A DNA stretch of 64,000 nt from Limanda limanda (Eukaryota > Chordata > Actinopteri > Pleuronectiformes > Pleuronectidae). The position numbers and the translations under genes are program-made. The notes beneath the pieces were generated by a model. That model made no database searches. It had not been told where the DNA came from and saw only the letters and a program-made list of their open reading frames with translations. The stretch covers positions 28,525,027 through 28,589,026 of the forward strand of contig NC_083646.1 of NCBI RefSeq assembly GCF_963576545.1. The letters are read 5' to 3'. Of the stretch, positions 21,976-32,100 are shown one piece after another (the first letter of the stretch is position 1; every line of letters begins with the position of its first letter).

Positions 21976-23289
21976 TCCCAGGACTATCTGCTGGATCTCC
22001 TGTTAGTCTTTTCGCCATCCTTTCTTCGTATGCATCCAACAACAACAACAACATCATTAAACCCCAACTCTTCCCCCTCACTCCTGTTTTACATCAGTAA
22101 GTGGCAGCGCCAGGCTCAAAGGTAGTTGGGTAAAGTCTGTGAGAAAAAGGGCACGCCTAGTAAGCGGGCATATTGATGAGCTTGACACTCCCTCAACCAA
22201 AACATGCATCATTAGTAGCCTCTCGCTCTCTCTCATGCCTGACGCATGCACACACAGTTTGTTTCTTTCTCTGTATCTCCCTCCATCTCCCATTTCCTTC
22301 TCAAGCCCCCCTCCTGTTTTTTAGCACTAATTAGCTGGGTTCTCCCTCCTCTGTGCTTCCCCAGTCACATCTCAAAGGGAGATGGATATGATTTTTCTTT
22401 AACCTTAAGGCCAAGTTAATCAGCTGAATTAATGACATTATTACCCGATAGGCTCCAGGCCATGCAAAACATTTCTATCTAATGCTCAACGCTCCTCTCT
22501 GTATCTCTCCCACTCCTTCTTTTTACCCCCTGCAATATAATTTTAAATTAAAAAAAATGCAATAAGACTAGAAATGAGAGAGGCAGAGTCATGGCGTTGG
22601 GTGGCAGGAAGATACAATGGGAAATATAATAATTGCATAGATATGGAGTTACAAGTGCGATTACTTTAACAAATAGCCTCAATCATTTATTTATTAACAA
22701 TATTTGCGGGGGTGTTTCCTGAAATTGACAAAAGTGTTATTTATCAAATAGTCGTTATTCGAACAATGGTGTAGTCTCTGTATCTGGATGTAAAAGAGGA
22801 CATGTGGTTCCTATACTGTGTCAATCACAAACAACCCTTCTCTCACACACACACACACACACACACAGCAAACACAAAACAGCTTTTTGGTCTGGCTAAA
22901 ACACAATAATTAGATGATACATTGGTGTAAGTCAGTAGATTTATTACCACAGTTGAAAAACACCACTGATAAGGAGATGCGCCATTAGTCTTCTCATTTA
23001 CTTGACAAACTCTAACTTAGCCCAAGGCCTGTACATCGGATTAGGTTCATCTGATGACAACAAAATAATGAGTTGGCTCTAAAAGAAGGAGACCAGCCTT
23101 GGGAACTCGCTTCTTATTTCTGTGACCAGACAACCAGACCTTCCTTTTGTGTGTAGAGATGAGCTTTTGGTTTGGATTAATATCTGGGGAAAGAATGTAA
23201 GCAGCCTAATACTTAGCAGGGAAAGCAATGCATGCAAATACAAACATACTGTTTCTGTATGGTTTGGCAAATGCAGAGGGTTGGTGTTT
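21976..23289. other. Intergenic DNA, no gene recognised
   Basis: Contains pyrimidine-rich runs (22,210-22,320) and a CA dinucleotide run at 22,845-22,866. No exons or transposon ends were recognised. Confidence 0.5.
22845..22866 (+). repeat. CA dinucleotide microsatellite
   Basis: About eleven uninterrupted CA units. A simple repeat of the type that varies in length between individuals. Confidence 0.85.
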
Positions 23290-23503
23290 TTTTTTTATCC
23301 CAGGCAACTCCCAGAAGTGTCCTTGGGCAAGATACTGAACCCCCAATTGCCCCTGATGGCTATCACTGTAGGATAGTAAAAACGACTATAGGAGTGTATG
23401 TGGGAATGAGTGAATGTGACTTGTAATGTAAAGTGCTTTGTGTGGTCATTAAGACTGAAAAGTTCTATACAAATAAAGCCCAGCTCATATTTACCATTGA
23501 AAC
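23290..23503 (+). mobile_element. SINE body and tail
   Basis: Reads GAAGTGTCCTTGGGCAAGA, CCCCCAATTGCCCCTGATG, AATGTAAAGTGCTTTGTG, GGTCATTAAGACTGAAAAG and ends in CATATTTACCATT. The front part is the inverse of the tRNA-headed copy at 14,203-14,360. This is the best preserved tail of the three copies. Confidence 0.7.
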
Positions 23504-25214
23504 ACATCACCAGAGTGGCACAGTTTTCTTTAATTCATGATCTTCAGCTACTGTTGATTAAAATGTAGTTCCCGTCATTGTGGAGTAGAGAGAGAGAGAT
23601 CATGTTTTGTATTTTAATAATATTTAAAGGAAGCTTTAAGTTGTCAATAAAACAAGCAACACCTTATTTAAGTGTCTGTGAATTCCTAATAATTTCCTAG
23701 AAACATCATGGAGAGAACCGTAATATGTAATAATATGTAATAGTAGTCAGGGGTGACAGGGTAGGCAATTAAGCTGTGTTAGGTTTATTAGCACTTATTG
23801 TTTTTGGGACAAAGGTCTTGTGATTGAAAACCCCTGAACATACTGCAGATAAAAAAGTATATATTTAGAGTAAAAGTTGATATTTTTTCTAAAATCTATT
23901 TTTTTGCAATGAATTCTCGCGATCAAAATTTGACTGTTAGGCACAATCAAAAAACGTGCCAAAGTAATGTGCTAAAGATGGCTCTGAGCTACAATATACT
24001 CCTCCCAATCAACACCATTACAACTGATGATACAGTTATTGGCAATACTTGTTAAGTGTGGGTGCCTTGTCTATGGATGAAGAAGACTCATTAGCAGCAT
24101 ATACCACCTTGGAACAGGAAGATGATTATATGTGTGAAAAAAAGTGTATGCACTATAATTAAAACAGAATTGGTATGTTACTTCCACCTGTACATCCGTT
24201 CGATCTATATCCAGTTTATTACTATTACTAATTAACAAAGTACAGGCTACAAAGCCATTTAAAGCATACTGTTTAACCTTTACTGGTACATAATCAATCC
24301 ATTGCTTTGTTTAAATTGAGAATGTACTTTTAGTCTATACTTAACACCTGCCTTGATATACAAACAGCACCATAAGAACAAGTAAGTCTCACCTGAATGC
24401 AAACACTGCATGTCAGTTGCATGGGTGGAGACGCAAGGTTTAAATTGCTTTGTTTGTGGTGCTTTTACACTCAGTTTTACCAGAAATCAGCATCCTCTCT
24501 TCTCTCTTCCTGCTTTATATAGTTAATCCCTTCCTAAAGGGGCTATCAGTCAATTACACCTGAGCACTGCTGTTTAATAAGGGCTGAAAACATACCTGAG
24601 TTCCCAGCATCAAACACTATCTTTGCTCTACATTTTTCCTGTGGTATACATTCAGAAAAAAGAGAGGAATTATTCATTAGCTCTCTATTTCGCTCTTTCA
24701 GCCTCCCACTTGATCCTCACGTTCAACAACTCTGGGGCAAATGCAGAATTGCAAGTTACCTCCCGGAAAAATCTAATTAATTGGCCATCCTCACAGTCAG
24801 CTAAGTTTGGGCTGATATGACAAACATTCCCCCAGAACTCCAGCACTCCAATTAGAGCAAAACTTTTTGAACTGACTTCTCCTAACACAATAACTCACTC
24901 AGCTAGGCAACTGTCACTTCGCTTCTCTGCAATTTCAAAATCCTGTGGCCTGTGGGATTTTAGAATAGTAGGCTCACTGTGGTTTCTACTCACTCACAGT
25001 GAAAAAATATCCATGGGATTCTGCAGAATAAGTAGAATTTCCTAGTTCTCCCTACAGTGGTGGGTTTCTTCACGTTTATTCCTTATTTACACTGTACATT
25101 AAATACACGCCTAGTGATTTGATCACGCTTCATCAAACATTGAGACCTCGAGTGGACCTATGAAGTGATCAAAGACATGTCGTGCAGTCTGTATGTAGAA
25201 AAGCTTGAGAGCTG
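23504..25214. other. Intergenic DNA, no gene recognised
   Basis: AT-rich, without open frames above about 70 codons that resemble known proteins. No transposon termini were recognised. Confidence 0.5.
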
Positions 25215-25860
25215 TAAGCATATGGGAATACTGTGTTAGACTATTGTAACTCCCTCCTGGCAGGTCTACCTGCTAGTGCCATCCGACCTCTGCAGCTCAT
25301 TCAGAATGCAGCAGCTTGACTGGTTTTTAACCAACCTAAATTCACTCACGCTACTCCGCTCCTCCGCTCCCTTCACTGGTTACCAGTGGCTGCCCGCATC
25401 CGTTTCAAAACATTGGTACTTGCGTACCGTGCTGCTAACGGATCAGGTCCAGTCCACATCCAGGACATGGTCAAACATTACACCCCAGCCCGTTCACTCC
25501 GCTCTGCTTCGGCCAATCGGCTTGTTGCTCTCTCACTGCGAGCTAAACACTTGCTGTCCTGGCTCCTAAATGGTGGAATGAGCCCCCCATCGACATCCGG
25601 ACATCAGAAAGCTTACACATATTCCGCCGCAAACTAAAAACACATCTCTTCCGACTACACCTTGAATAAAATGTTGAAACTAACAATTTAGTAGCACTTA
25701 AATTGCACTTATGTATAGCACTTTGTAGTTTAGCTTTTTTTGAAGAAATTGTACTTTCTTCATTCTTGTTGTTCTGGGTTTGTACCCTCATGGTTGAATG
25801 CACTTATTGTAAGTCGCTTTGGATAAAAGCGTCAGCTAATTGAAATGTAATGTAATGTAA
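25215..25860 (+). mobile_element. L2-clade LINE, C-terminal RT part and 3' tail
   Basis: In shifting frames the plus strand codes [58 protein letters not shown] and TPARSLRSASANRL, the C-terminal end of fish L2 reverse transcriptases. A stop interrupts the first segment (AAA-stop-LV). The tail carries GTAAGTCGCTTTGGATAAA and ends in ATGTA repeats (AATGTAATGTAATGTAAAG). It is 5'-truncated and dead. Confidence 0.85.
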
Positions 25861-26314
25861 AGTAAAAAGTCAGTTAGGACAAAACAGAGATCAGTTGCTG
25901 GTATCCAGTGCCTGGTCTTAGACCGCCATCTAGTGTATAATTAATGTATTGCAGATGTACAGGTCAGCAGAGGAAGACAAACAAACTAAAATAAAAGCAA
26001 AATAAAAGCTGCTCTTTTCCCTTCAATTATAGTTACAGTTAAAATCTTGGTTTCATGTCAACCATTACAGTATTAAATTCAGCTTAATGTAAACAATATG
26101 GTTTGACTACTCCTCAGATTACATACCTCATATAAGTGCCTTGAAAAAAATCTAAGGTTGGATTTATTGAGTCAAAATAAAGATACAAAATAGGCATTAT
26201 ATACGGTGAAGAAAAGCTAACATCATTTTGTCTTTTTTTAAGTCAGACTCTATACTTCACTACACACAAAGTATTGCAACATACTCAATAACTTTTATAT
26301 ATAAAGTATAAATA
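25861..26314. other. Short intergenic spacer
   Basis: AT-rich spacer between the L2 end and the Tc1 element. Nothing recognised. Confidence 0.5.
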
Positions 26315-26316
26315 TA

Positions 26317-27683
26317 CACTACTGTTCAAAAGTTTGGGGTCACTTAGAAATGTCCTTATTTTTCAAAGAAAAGCACTGTTTTTTTCAATGAAGATAACAT
26401 TCAATTATTTAGAAATACACTCTATACATTGTTAATGTGGTAAATTACTATTCTAGGTGGAAACGTCTGGTTTTTAATTAAATATATACATAGGTGTATA
26501 GAGGCCCATTTCCTGCAACTATCACTCCAGTGGTCGCATGGTACATTGTGTTTGCTAATCGCCTTAGAAGACTAATGGATGATTAAAAAACCCTTGAAAA
26601 CCCTTCTGCAATTATGTTAGCACAGCTGAAAACTGTTCAGCTGGTGAGAGAAGCTATACAACTGGCCTTCCTTACCTGGAGCATCACATTTGAAGGTTCG
26701 ATTATACTCTCAAAATGGCCAGAAAAAGAGAACTTTCATATCAAACTCGCCAGTCTATTCTTGTTGTAGAAATTAAGGCTATTCCATGCGAGAAATTGGG
26801 AAGACACTGACAATTTCCTACAACGGTGTGCACTACTCCCTTCAGAGAACAGCACAAACGGGCTCTAACCAGAGTAGAAAGAGAAGTGGGAGGCCCCGGT
26901 GCACAACTCAGCAAGAAGACAAGTATATTAGAGTCTCTAGTTTGAGAAATAGCCTCACAGGTCCTCAACTGGCAGCTTTTTTAAATGGTACCCGCAAAAC
27001 GCCAGTGTCAACGTCTACAGTGAAGAGGCAGAGTGGCAAAGAAAAAGACATATCTGAGACTGGCCAATCAAAAGAAAAGATTGATATGGGCAAAAGAACA
27101 CAGACATTGGATGGAGGAAGATTGGAAAAAAGTGTTATGGACAGACGAATCAAAGTTTGAGGGGTTTGGATCACACAGAAGAACATTTGTAAGACGCAGA
27201 ACAGGTGAAAAGTTGCTGGAAGAGTGCCTGACGCCATCTGTCAAGCATGGTGGAGGTAATAAGTGAGCTGGTATGCTGTCTGTATTGGAGTGGCCAGGGC
27301 AGTGGTCAGATCTCAACCCCATTGAGCTGTTGTGGGAGCAGCTTGACCGTATGGTACGCAAGAAGTGCCCATCAAGCCAATCCAACTTGTGGGAGGTGCT
27401 TCAGGAAGCGTGGGGTGAAATTTCTACAGATTACCTCAACAAATTAACAGCTAGAATGCCAAAGGTCTGCAATGCTGTAATTGCTGCAAATGGAACATTC
27501 TTTGACGAAAGCAAAGTTTGAAGAACAAAATTAATATATTTCAAATAAAAATCATTATTTCTAACCTTGTCAATGTCTTCACTATTTTCTATTCATTTTG
27601 CAACTCATTTGATAAATAAAAGTGTGAGTTGTCATTGAAAACACGAAATTGTCTGGGTGACCCCAAACTTTTGAACGGTAGTG
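26317..27683 (+). mobile_element. Tc1-like transposon, complete ends, internally deleted
   Basis: Starts CACTACTGTTCAAAAGTTTG and ends with the inverse CAAACTTTTGAACGGTAGTG. TA stands on both sides (26,315-26,316 and 27,684-27,685), the Tc1/mariner target duplication. Transposase fragments in order are MARKRELSYQTRQSILV, RLIWAKEHRHWMEEDWKKVL, WTDESKFEGFGSHRRTFVRR, SVKHGGG, WPGQWSDLNPIELLWEQLD and ARMPKVCNAVIAANGTFFDE. The first catalytic D (WTDES) and last E (NPIELL) are present. The block with the second D (QQDNDPKH-type motif) is deleted between HGGG and WPGQWSDLN, and there are frameshifts. It cannot encode an active enzyme, but its ends could be mobilised in trans. Confidence 0.9.
26714..27521 (+). 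pseudogene. Tc1 transposase pseudogene
   Basis: Coding remnant of the Tc1-like element: an N-terminal helix-turn-helix region broken by frameshifts (26,714-27,030), then an open segment through WTDESKF (27,033-27,266) and another with the C-terminus (27,273-27,521). About 60-80 codons with the middle catalytic aspartate are missing around 27,265. Confidence 0.85.
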
Positions 27684-27786
27684 TAAATAAAGTTTTTGTT
27701 TCACTTTTAAGCTTTTTCCAACTGTATAATCCTAATGATTGCTGCAGACTATTCTGATGAGAGTTGGCGACTCTTTGAGCATCATT

Positions 27787-28187
27787 TTTTTTTTTTTAAC
27801 AATATTTTTTATTGAAGTTTCAAGTGCATATCAAACTTTATGGCGAATTTACAAACATTTTCATTTATTTCCCCTCGAACAGCCACTCATTCACACACAC
27901 AAAGAAAAAATAAATAAATAAAATGGACAATGACAACAGACATCAAACTTATGGAGTAAAAAAATTTCAAAAATAAAAATTTCAAAAATTTCAAAAAGGG
28001 AGGATCATTTCACAACCTGTTGTTCAGTCAGTGTTATCCGTTTCATTGGTCAAAAATGACACAAATGATTCCCAAATACAAGTACTGTTTACCTTTAACA
28101 ATGTATGTCAATCTCTCCAGTCCAAGACAAGTCATCAACTCCTTCTTCCATATTGCCAGTGATGGTGGCTCTACATTTTTCCAATAT
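27787..28187 (-). mobile_element. L1-like LINE insertion, 5'-truncated, minus strand
   Basis: Poly-T at the left (poly-A on the minus strand), then the inverse of the LINE 3' end seen at 1-131. An exact 16-bp direct repeat CTCTTTGAGCATCATT flanks it (27,771-27,786 and 28,188-28,203), the signature of target-primed reverse transcription. About 400 bases of the LINE are present. Weak similarity to an L1 ORF2 C-terminus remains, but no frame is open. The perfect duplication points to a relatively recent event. Confidence 0.9.
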
Positions 28188-28384
28188 CTCTTTGAGCATC
28201 ATTAATATAATCATGAACATTTAATTATGGTGATGACAATGATAATTGATAAAAACTGTGATGTAATAAACCTTTTGCTTCATCTTCCACCTTACTTTGT
28301 ACATGGCATTTACATTTCTGCGGCCCGCCATCCATTTTTAATTGGGCTGTATCAACAAAAAAAATTAACATGGAAAAATAAATA

Positions 28385-28585
28385 AAAATAAACTTGAAAC
28401 TAACAATTTAGTAGCACTTTAATGGCACTTACTTATAGCACTTTGTAGTTTTTCTTGATTTTGAAGAAATGGTACTTTCTTCATCCGTTTTGTTCTGGAT
28501 TTGTACCCCTCTGGGTTGAATGCACTTATTGTAAGTCGCTTTGGATAAAAGCGTCAGCTAAATGAAATGTAATGTAATGTAATGG
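28385..28585 (+). mobile_element. L2-type LINE 3' tail
   Basis: AACTAACAATTTAGTAGCAC, GTAAGTCGCTTTGGATAAA, GCGTCAGCTAAATGAAATG and a run of AATGT units match the tails at 25,660-25,860 and (inverted) 21,121-21,300. It lies downstream of the cep76 stop codon, near or beyond the end of its 3' UTR. Confidence 0.85.
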
Positions 28586-28674
28586 ACTATGGCCCACTGT
28601 ATTGCACTTCTCAGTTTAGACACTAGGTGGTTAAGTACACAGTAAGACATATATATATTTTCTTTTTAATCGCA

Positions 28675-28680
28675 TTTATT
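28675..28680 (-). terminator. Candidate poly(A) signal of cep76
   Basis: AATAAA on the minus strand, about 300 nt after the cep76 stop codon. It is the first canonical hexamer I see downstream. No transcript evidence is available, so this is only a candidate. Confidence 0.35.
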
Positions 28681-28976
28681 TTCAAAAATAGATATATGAA
28701 TACATACAATTTTGTGCATAAAAGTCAGCAAAATAAAGGCCTAAGCACCAGAGTAGAGATAACAGTCACAAACATCTCTTTAAATGTCTTTATCACTGAA
28801 TACAACTTTATGTAATTTAGTCTTTTCATGGATGCAGATGTTTTAATGCAATGTGCATAAACAAGTTTGTCTATATGAAACAGAAATCTGTTGTGTCGTC
28901 ATGAAGTTAGAAAGTTTTGTCTGGGGCCAATGTACTATACAAACTGGTAGTCTTTTGAAAACCATCTTTCAGTTGT

Positions 28977-29115
28977 TTAGAGTACAGAACGATATTTACA
29001 TGCAAACATGAGCCACACTGCACAAACATTCTCTGGATACACAAACACCCGAACTCGTACTGCCAGCCGCACAAGGTCGCCACGGCAACTAACTATTTCC
29101 TGACAGAACGGAGAC
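28977..29115 (-). CDS. cep76: cep76 coding exon 13 (residues 616-661 and stop)
   Basis: Encodes SPFCQEIVSCRGDLVRLAVR, VRVFVYPENVCAVWLMFACK and YRSVL, then TAA at 28,979-28,977. The C-terminus is identical to human in its last nine residues. Confidence 0.96.
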
Positions 29116-32100
29116 CTGCACAGAAAGTGACAAGAGACAAGAAATATGACGTAGTGCAAAGATTGTTTTATTAAATAATAACAAATAAATAGATAGCATT
29201 AAATATAAGTGCAGGTGATTCCTTTGCCTAGATCACCAGTTTAAAGGCTGTGTTCATGGACCGTTCCAGGTTGATTCACAGACAATATACTTACACTTGA
29301 TAAATAGGCTTTTGAGACATATTTCAGTCTTGATGTTACTCGTGTGTAATTTGCCAGCAGCCAGGACATGAATGCGCATTATTATTGAATTCTGGTTGAA
29401 TTTGCAAAAGAAAGTGGACATGTGTTCATGCATTTATGCACTGTTGCTTTGTGTCTCTATTAACACAAACTCTCTTAAATGGATAGGTCACCCAAAAAAG
29501 AGAATTCACTCATTATCTTAATGTCTGCTAACAGAAGTAGTGATGCTACCGGAACTATTGATGCTACAACGCAGAGCTTGTGTTAAGTGTGTGTGTGCGT
29601 GGGAACTTGAACAGTTGGAACAGTTCCAGGTGATATCAAAGGGCATTTAGGCTAAAAACATGGTGTAAATGAAAACTGTTCAAATTCTGTGTTTATTTTA
29701 TGATTAACTATAATTGTATTGGATTCGGCTGCAAAGCTTTCTACCTACAGAAGTGTATTGTTGACTGAAACACTTCACCCACTCATTTTTTTGATATCTT
29801 TGTCAATGTTTTCCACATGTATGGCACTGCCCTATCCTAATCTGGAGGTATTTGTTTTCTGTCTTTTTGCGTCTGTCGTGTGTTAGAAGCGTAAATAAAT
29901 AAACAATCAATGATGAGGGTGAAAGGGTGTCAATTTCATTATAATTTAATAGATTTGGTCAATACCTTAGTTAATATAATTATTGTTGTCTATTTAAGGC
30001 TTCTTTTTTTTTTTTATACAGTTTTAACATATTATGCATTCAGTTAAAAGGGTGTGTGTTTACATTTTCTAGGGCAGCCGGGCCTTCATTTTTGCGTACG
30101 CATGGTCTAAGGAAGTTCTAAATTTGATCGTCCTATGCGAACAAATTTAGGTAAAAACATATTGATGAATACCAAATTTGTGCATCAAACGTTTTAGCAC
30201 AGATGTGTGTGTACACAGTGCTTGTGAATGAGGCCCATTTTTCCTCTCTCATGCCATCTACAGCAGATTCAAAGGCTGGTTTCAGACAAAGTCACTGCAC
30301 TTTCACAGTCATACTATTAAAACTGTTCAGTGCATGTTTTGAGGAACTTTAGAGCTGTGTCTGCTCTTGCAATCATCCGACTAGAATACCACAAAACGCA
30401 CAAACTTGAAGTTGCATGAATATATTTTGGGATTTTATTTACAGAACACTGATTAGGTACTTAAAGTACACTCAAACAGACCACATGGCTGCCAACAGGA
30501 AGTGTAATCCCTTTAACTGGTCAAAGCATTTTCAATGCACATACACACTGCTATCTACAGTATATTCAGAAATGTATCTTACCTAAGACAAGTAGTAAAG
30601 GCTCTACGAGCACTGCGGTGCAGGAAGTGTATGGGGAAGCCTTTGAAGGTGTGTCCATCTGGCACTGCCCTCCTCACTGCATCCTGGAACTCCTCATTGC
30701 CACAAGACACACCAGTGCAGCGCTCCAGCTCATAGGCTGATAAAGCAGAGGAGAGCAGGTAGGACAGGTGATCATCCCACACTGTTGCCAGCTCCAGGTC
30801 CTAAGGGAGGGAGCACCACAGAGCCCATCGTCAGCTTATTACATTGCATGTTAGGATAAATCACCTAACATGTAACTAACCAGTGGCTCTATAACATACA
30901 ATATAAAACTTAAGCCTCTCTTGGTCTATCAAATCAATAACAAAAGATCCAGGGCCTGTAGCCTGTACTACGAAGCAACTTCAACATACCCAGGATCAGA
31001 GGTGTAAAGTAACGAATTATATTTACTCAAGTTACTGTAATTGAGTAGTTTTTTTGTGTACTTTGTAATTTTTTGAGTAGTTTTTTGAAATGGGTAATTT
31101 TACTTTTACTTAAGTAGATTTTGACTGAAGTATTGTACTTCGCTACATTGGAAATTACATCCGTTACTGAGTAAGAAAAAACATAGTTCAAGGCGCAAGG
31201 CAATTCTCACTGCAGTGGTAGACAGTGAACGCGTTCATTCCAACAGCCAGGCCACCTGCCAGTAGCGATCTTTTCCGTATTTTTCAGGAAGTGCCTCTTC
31301 AAACTAAAAGAAACCATTTCAAAATAAATGTATCAAAACTTTGCTTTGTTGTGCCTTTTGTGTGCAGAGTATGACTAAATAAACACGCAAAATAAGCAAT
31401 AATACAATTTAAAAAAAAAACATTATTGATTCATATGGATGGATAAAGTTTTCTCCAAAAAACAAGTTAAGTCTTTCATTCTCACTTTCCACCTTAAAAC
31501 TATGAAATGAACTGAACTTGACATGTCCTCCCAAAAGTTCTTAAATGTTGTGTTGACATGTTAAATGTTAATGTTTGACATGTTTAATGTCATTGCACTT
31601 ATATTTGTAAAGATTCTCCTTTAATTAAAAATAACTGTTGTTGGATAGGATTTATGACCCCTTGTCCTTTTTTTGCACTGTATATGTGCGACCCCCATCA
31701 AGTTGTTGGAAGTAACTAAGTAACTTTTACTTAAAGTACATTTTAAATGAACTATTTTTTACTTTTACTTGAGTAGATTTTTAGATGGGTACTTTTACTT
31801 GTAGTTAAGTAAAATTTCATCAAAGTAAAGGTACTTTTACTTGAGTACAATATTTCAGTACTTTTTACACCTCTGCCCAGGATATCTTTCATATATCCGG
31901 GTGAACTTAATCTAACAATGGCAGTCAGGCTAAAGGCCAGCGCATGCTTCTGCGTTTTCACGGGCCCGGAAGCGTAAGAGCCCTTCCGGGCCCCTTAAGT
32001 ACTTACATATCCCTTCTTACAAGCATACGTGCGTCGCCCAATTTTTCTAACTAGACGGCAAAGCTCCGCAAGCGTCACGTAGCCGGCAAGGCTGTGATTG

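Noticed and set aside
132..28900. SPIRE1, which follows CEP76 in human, searched for in the left part
   Set aside because: No frame resembling its KIND or WH2 regions was seen; it may lie further left or elsewhere.
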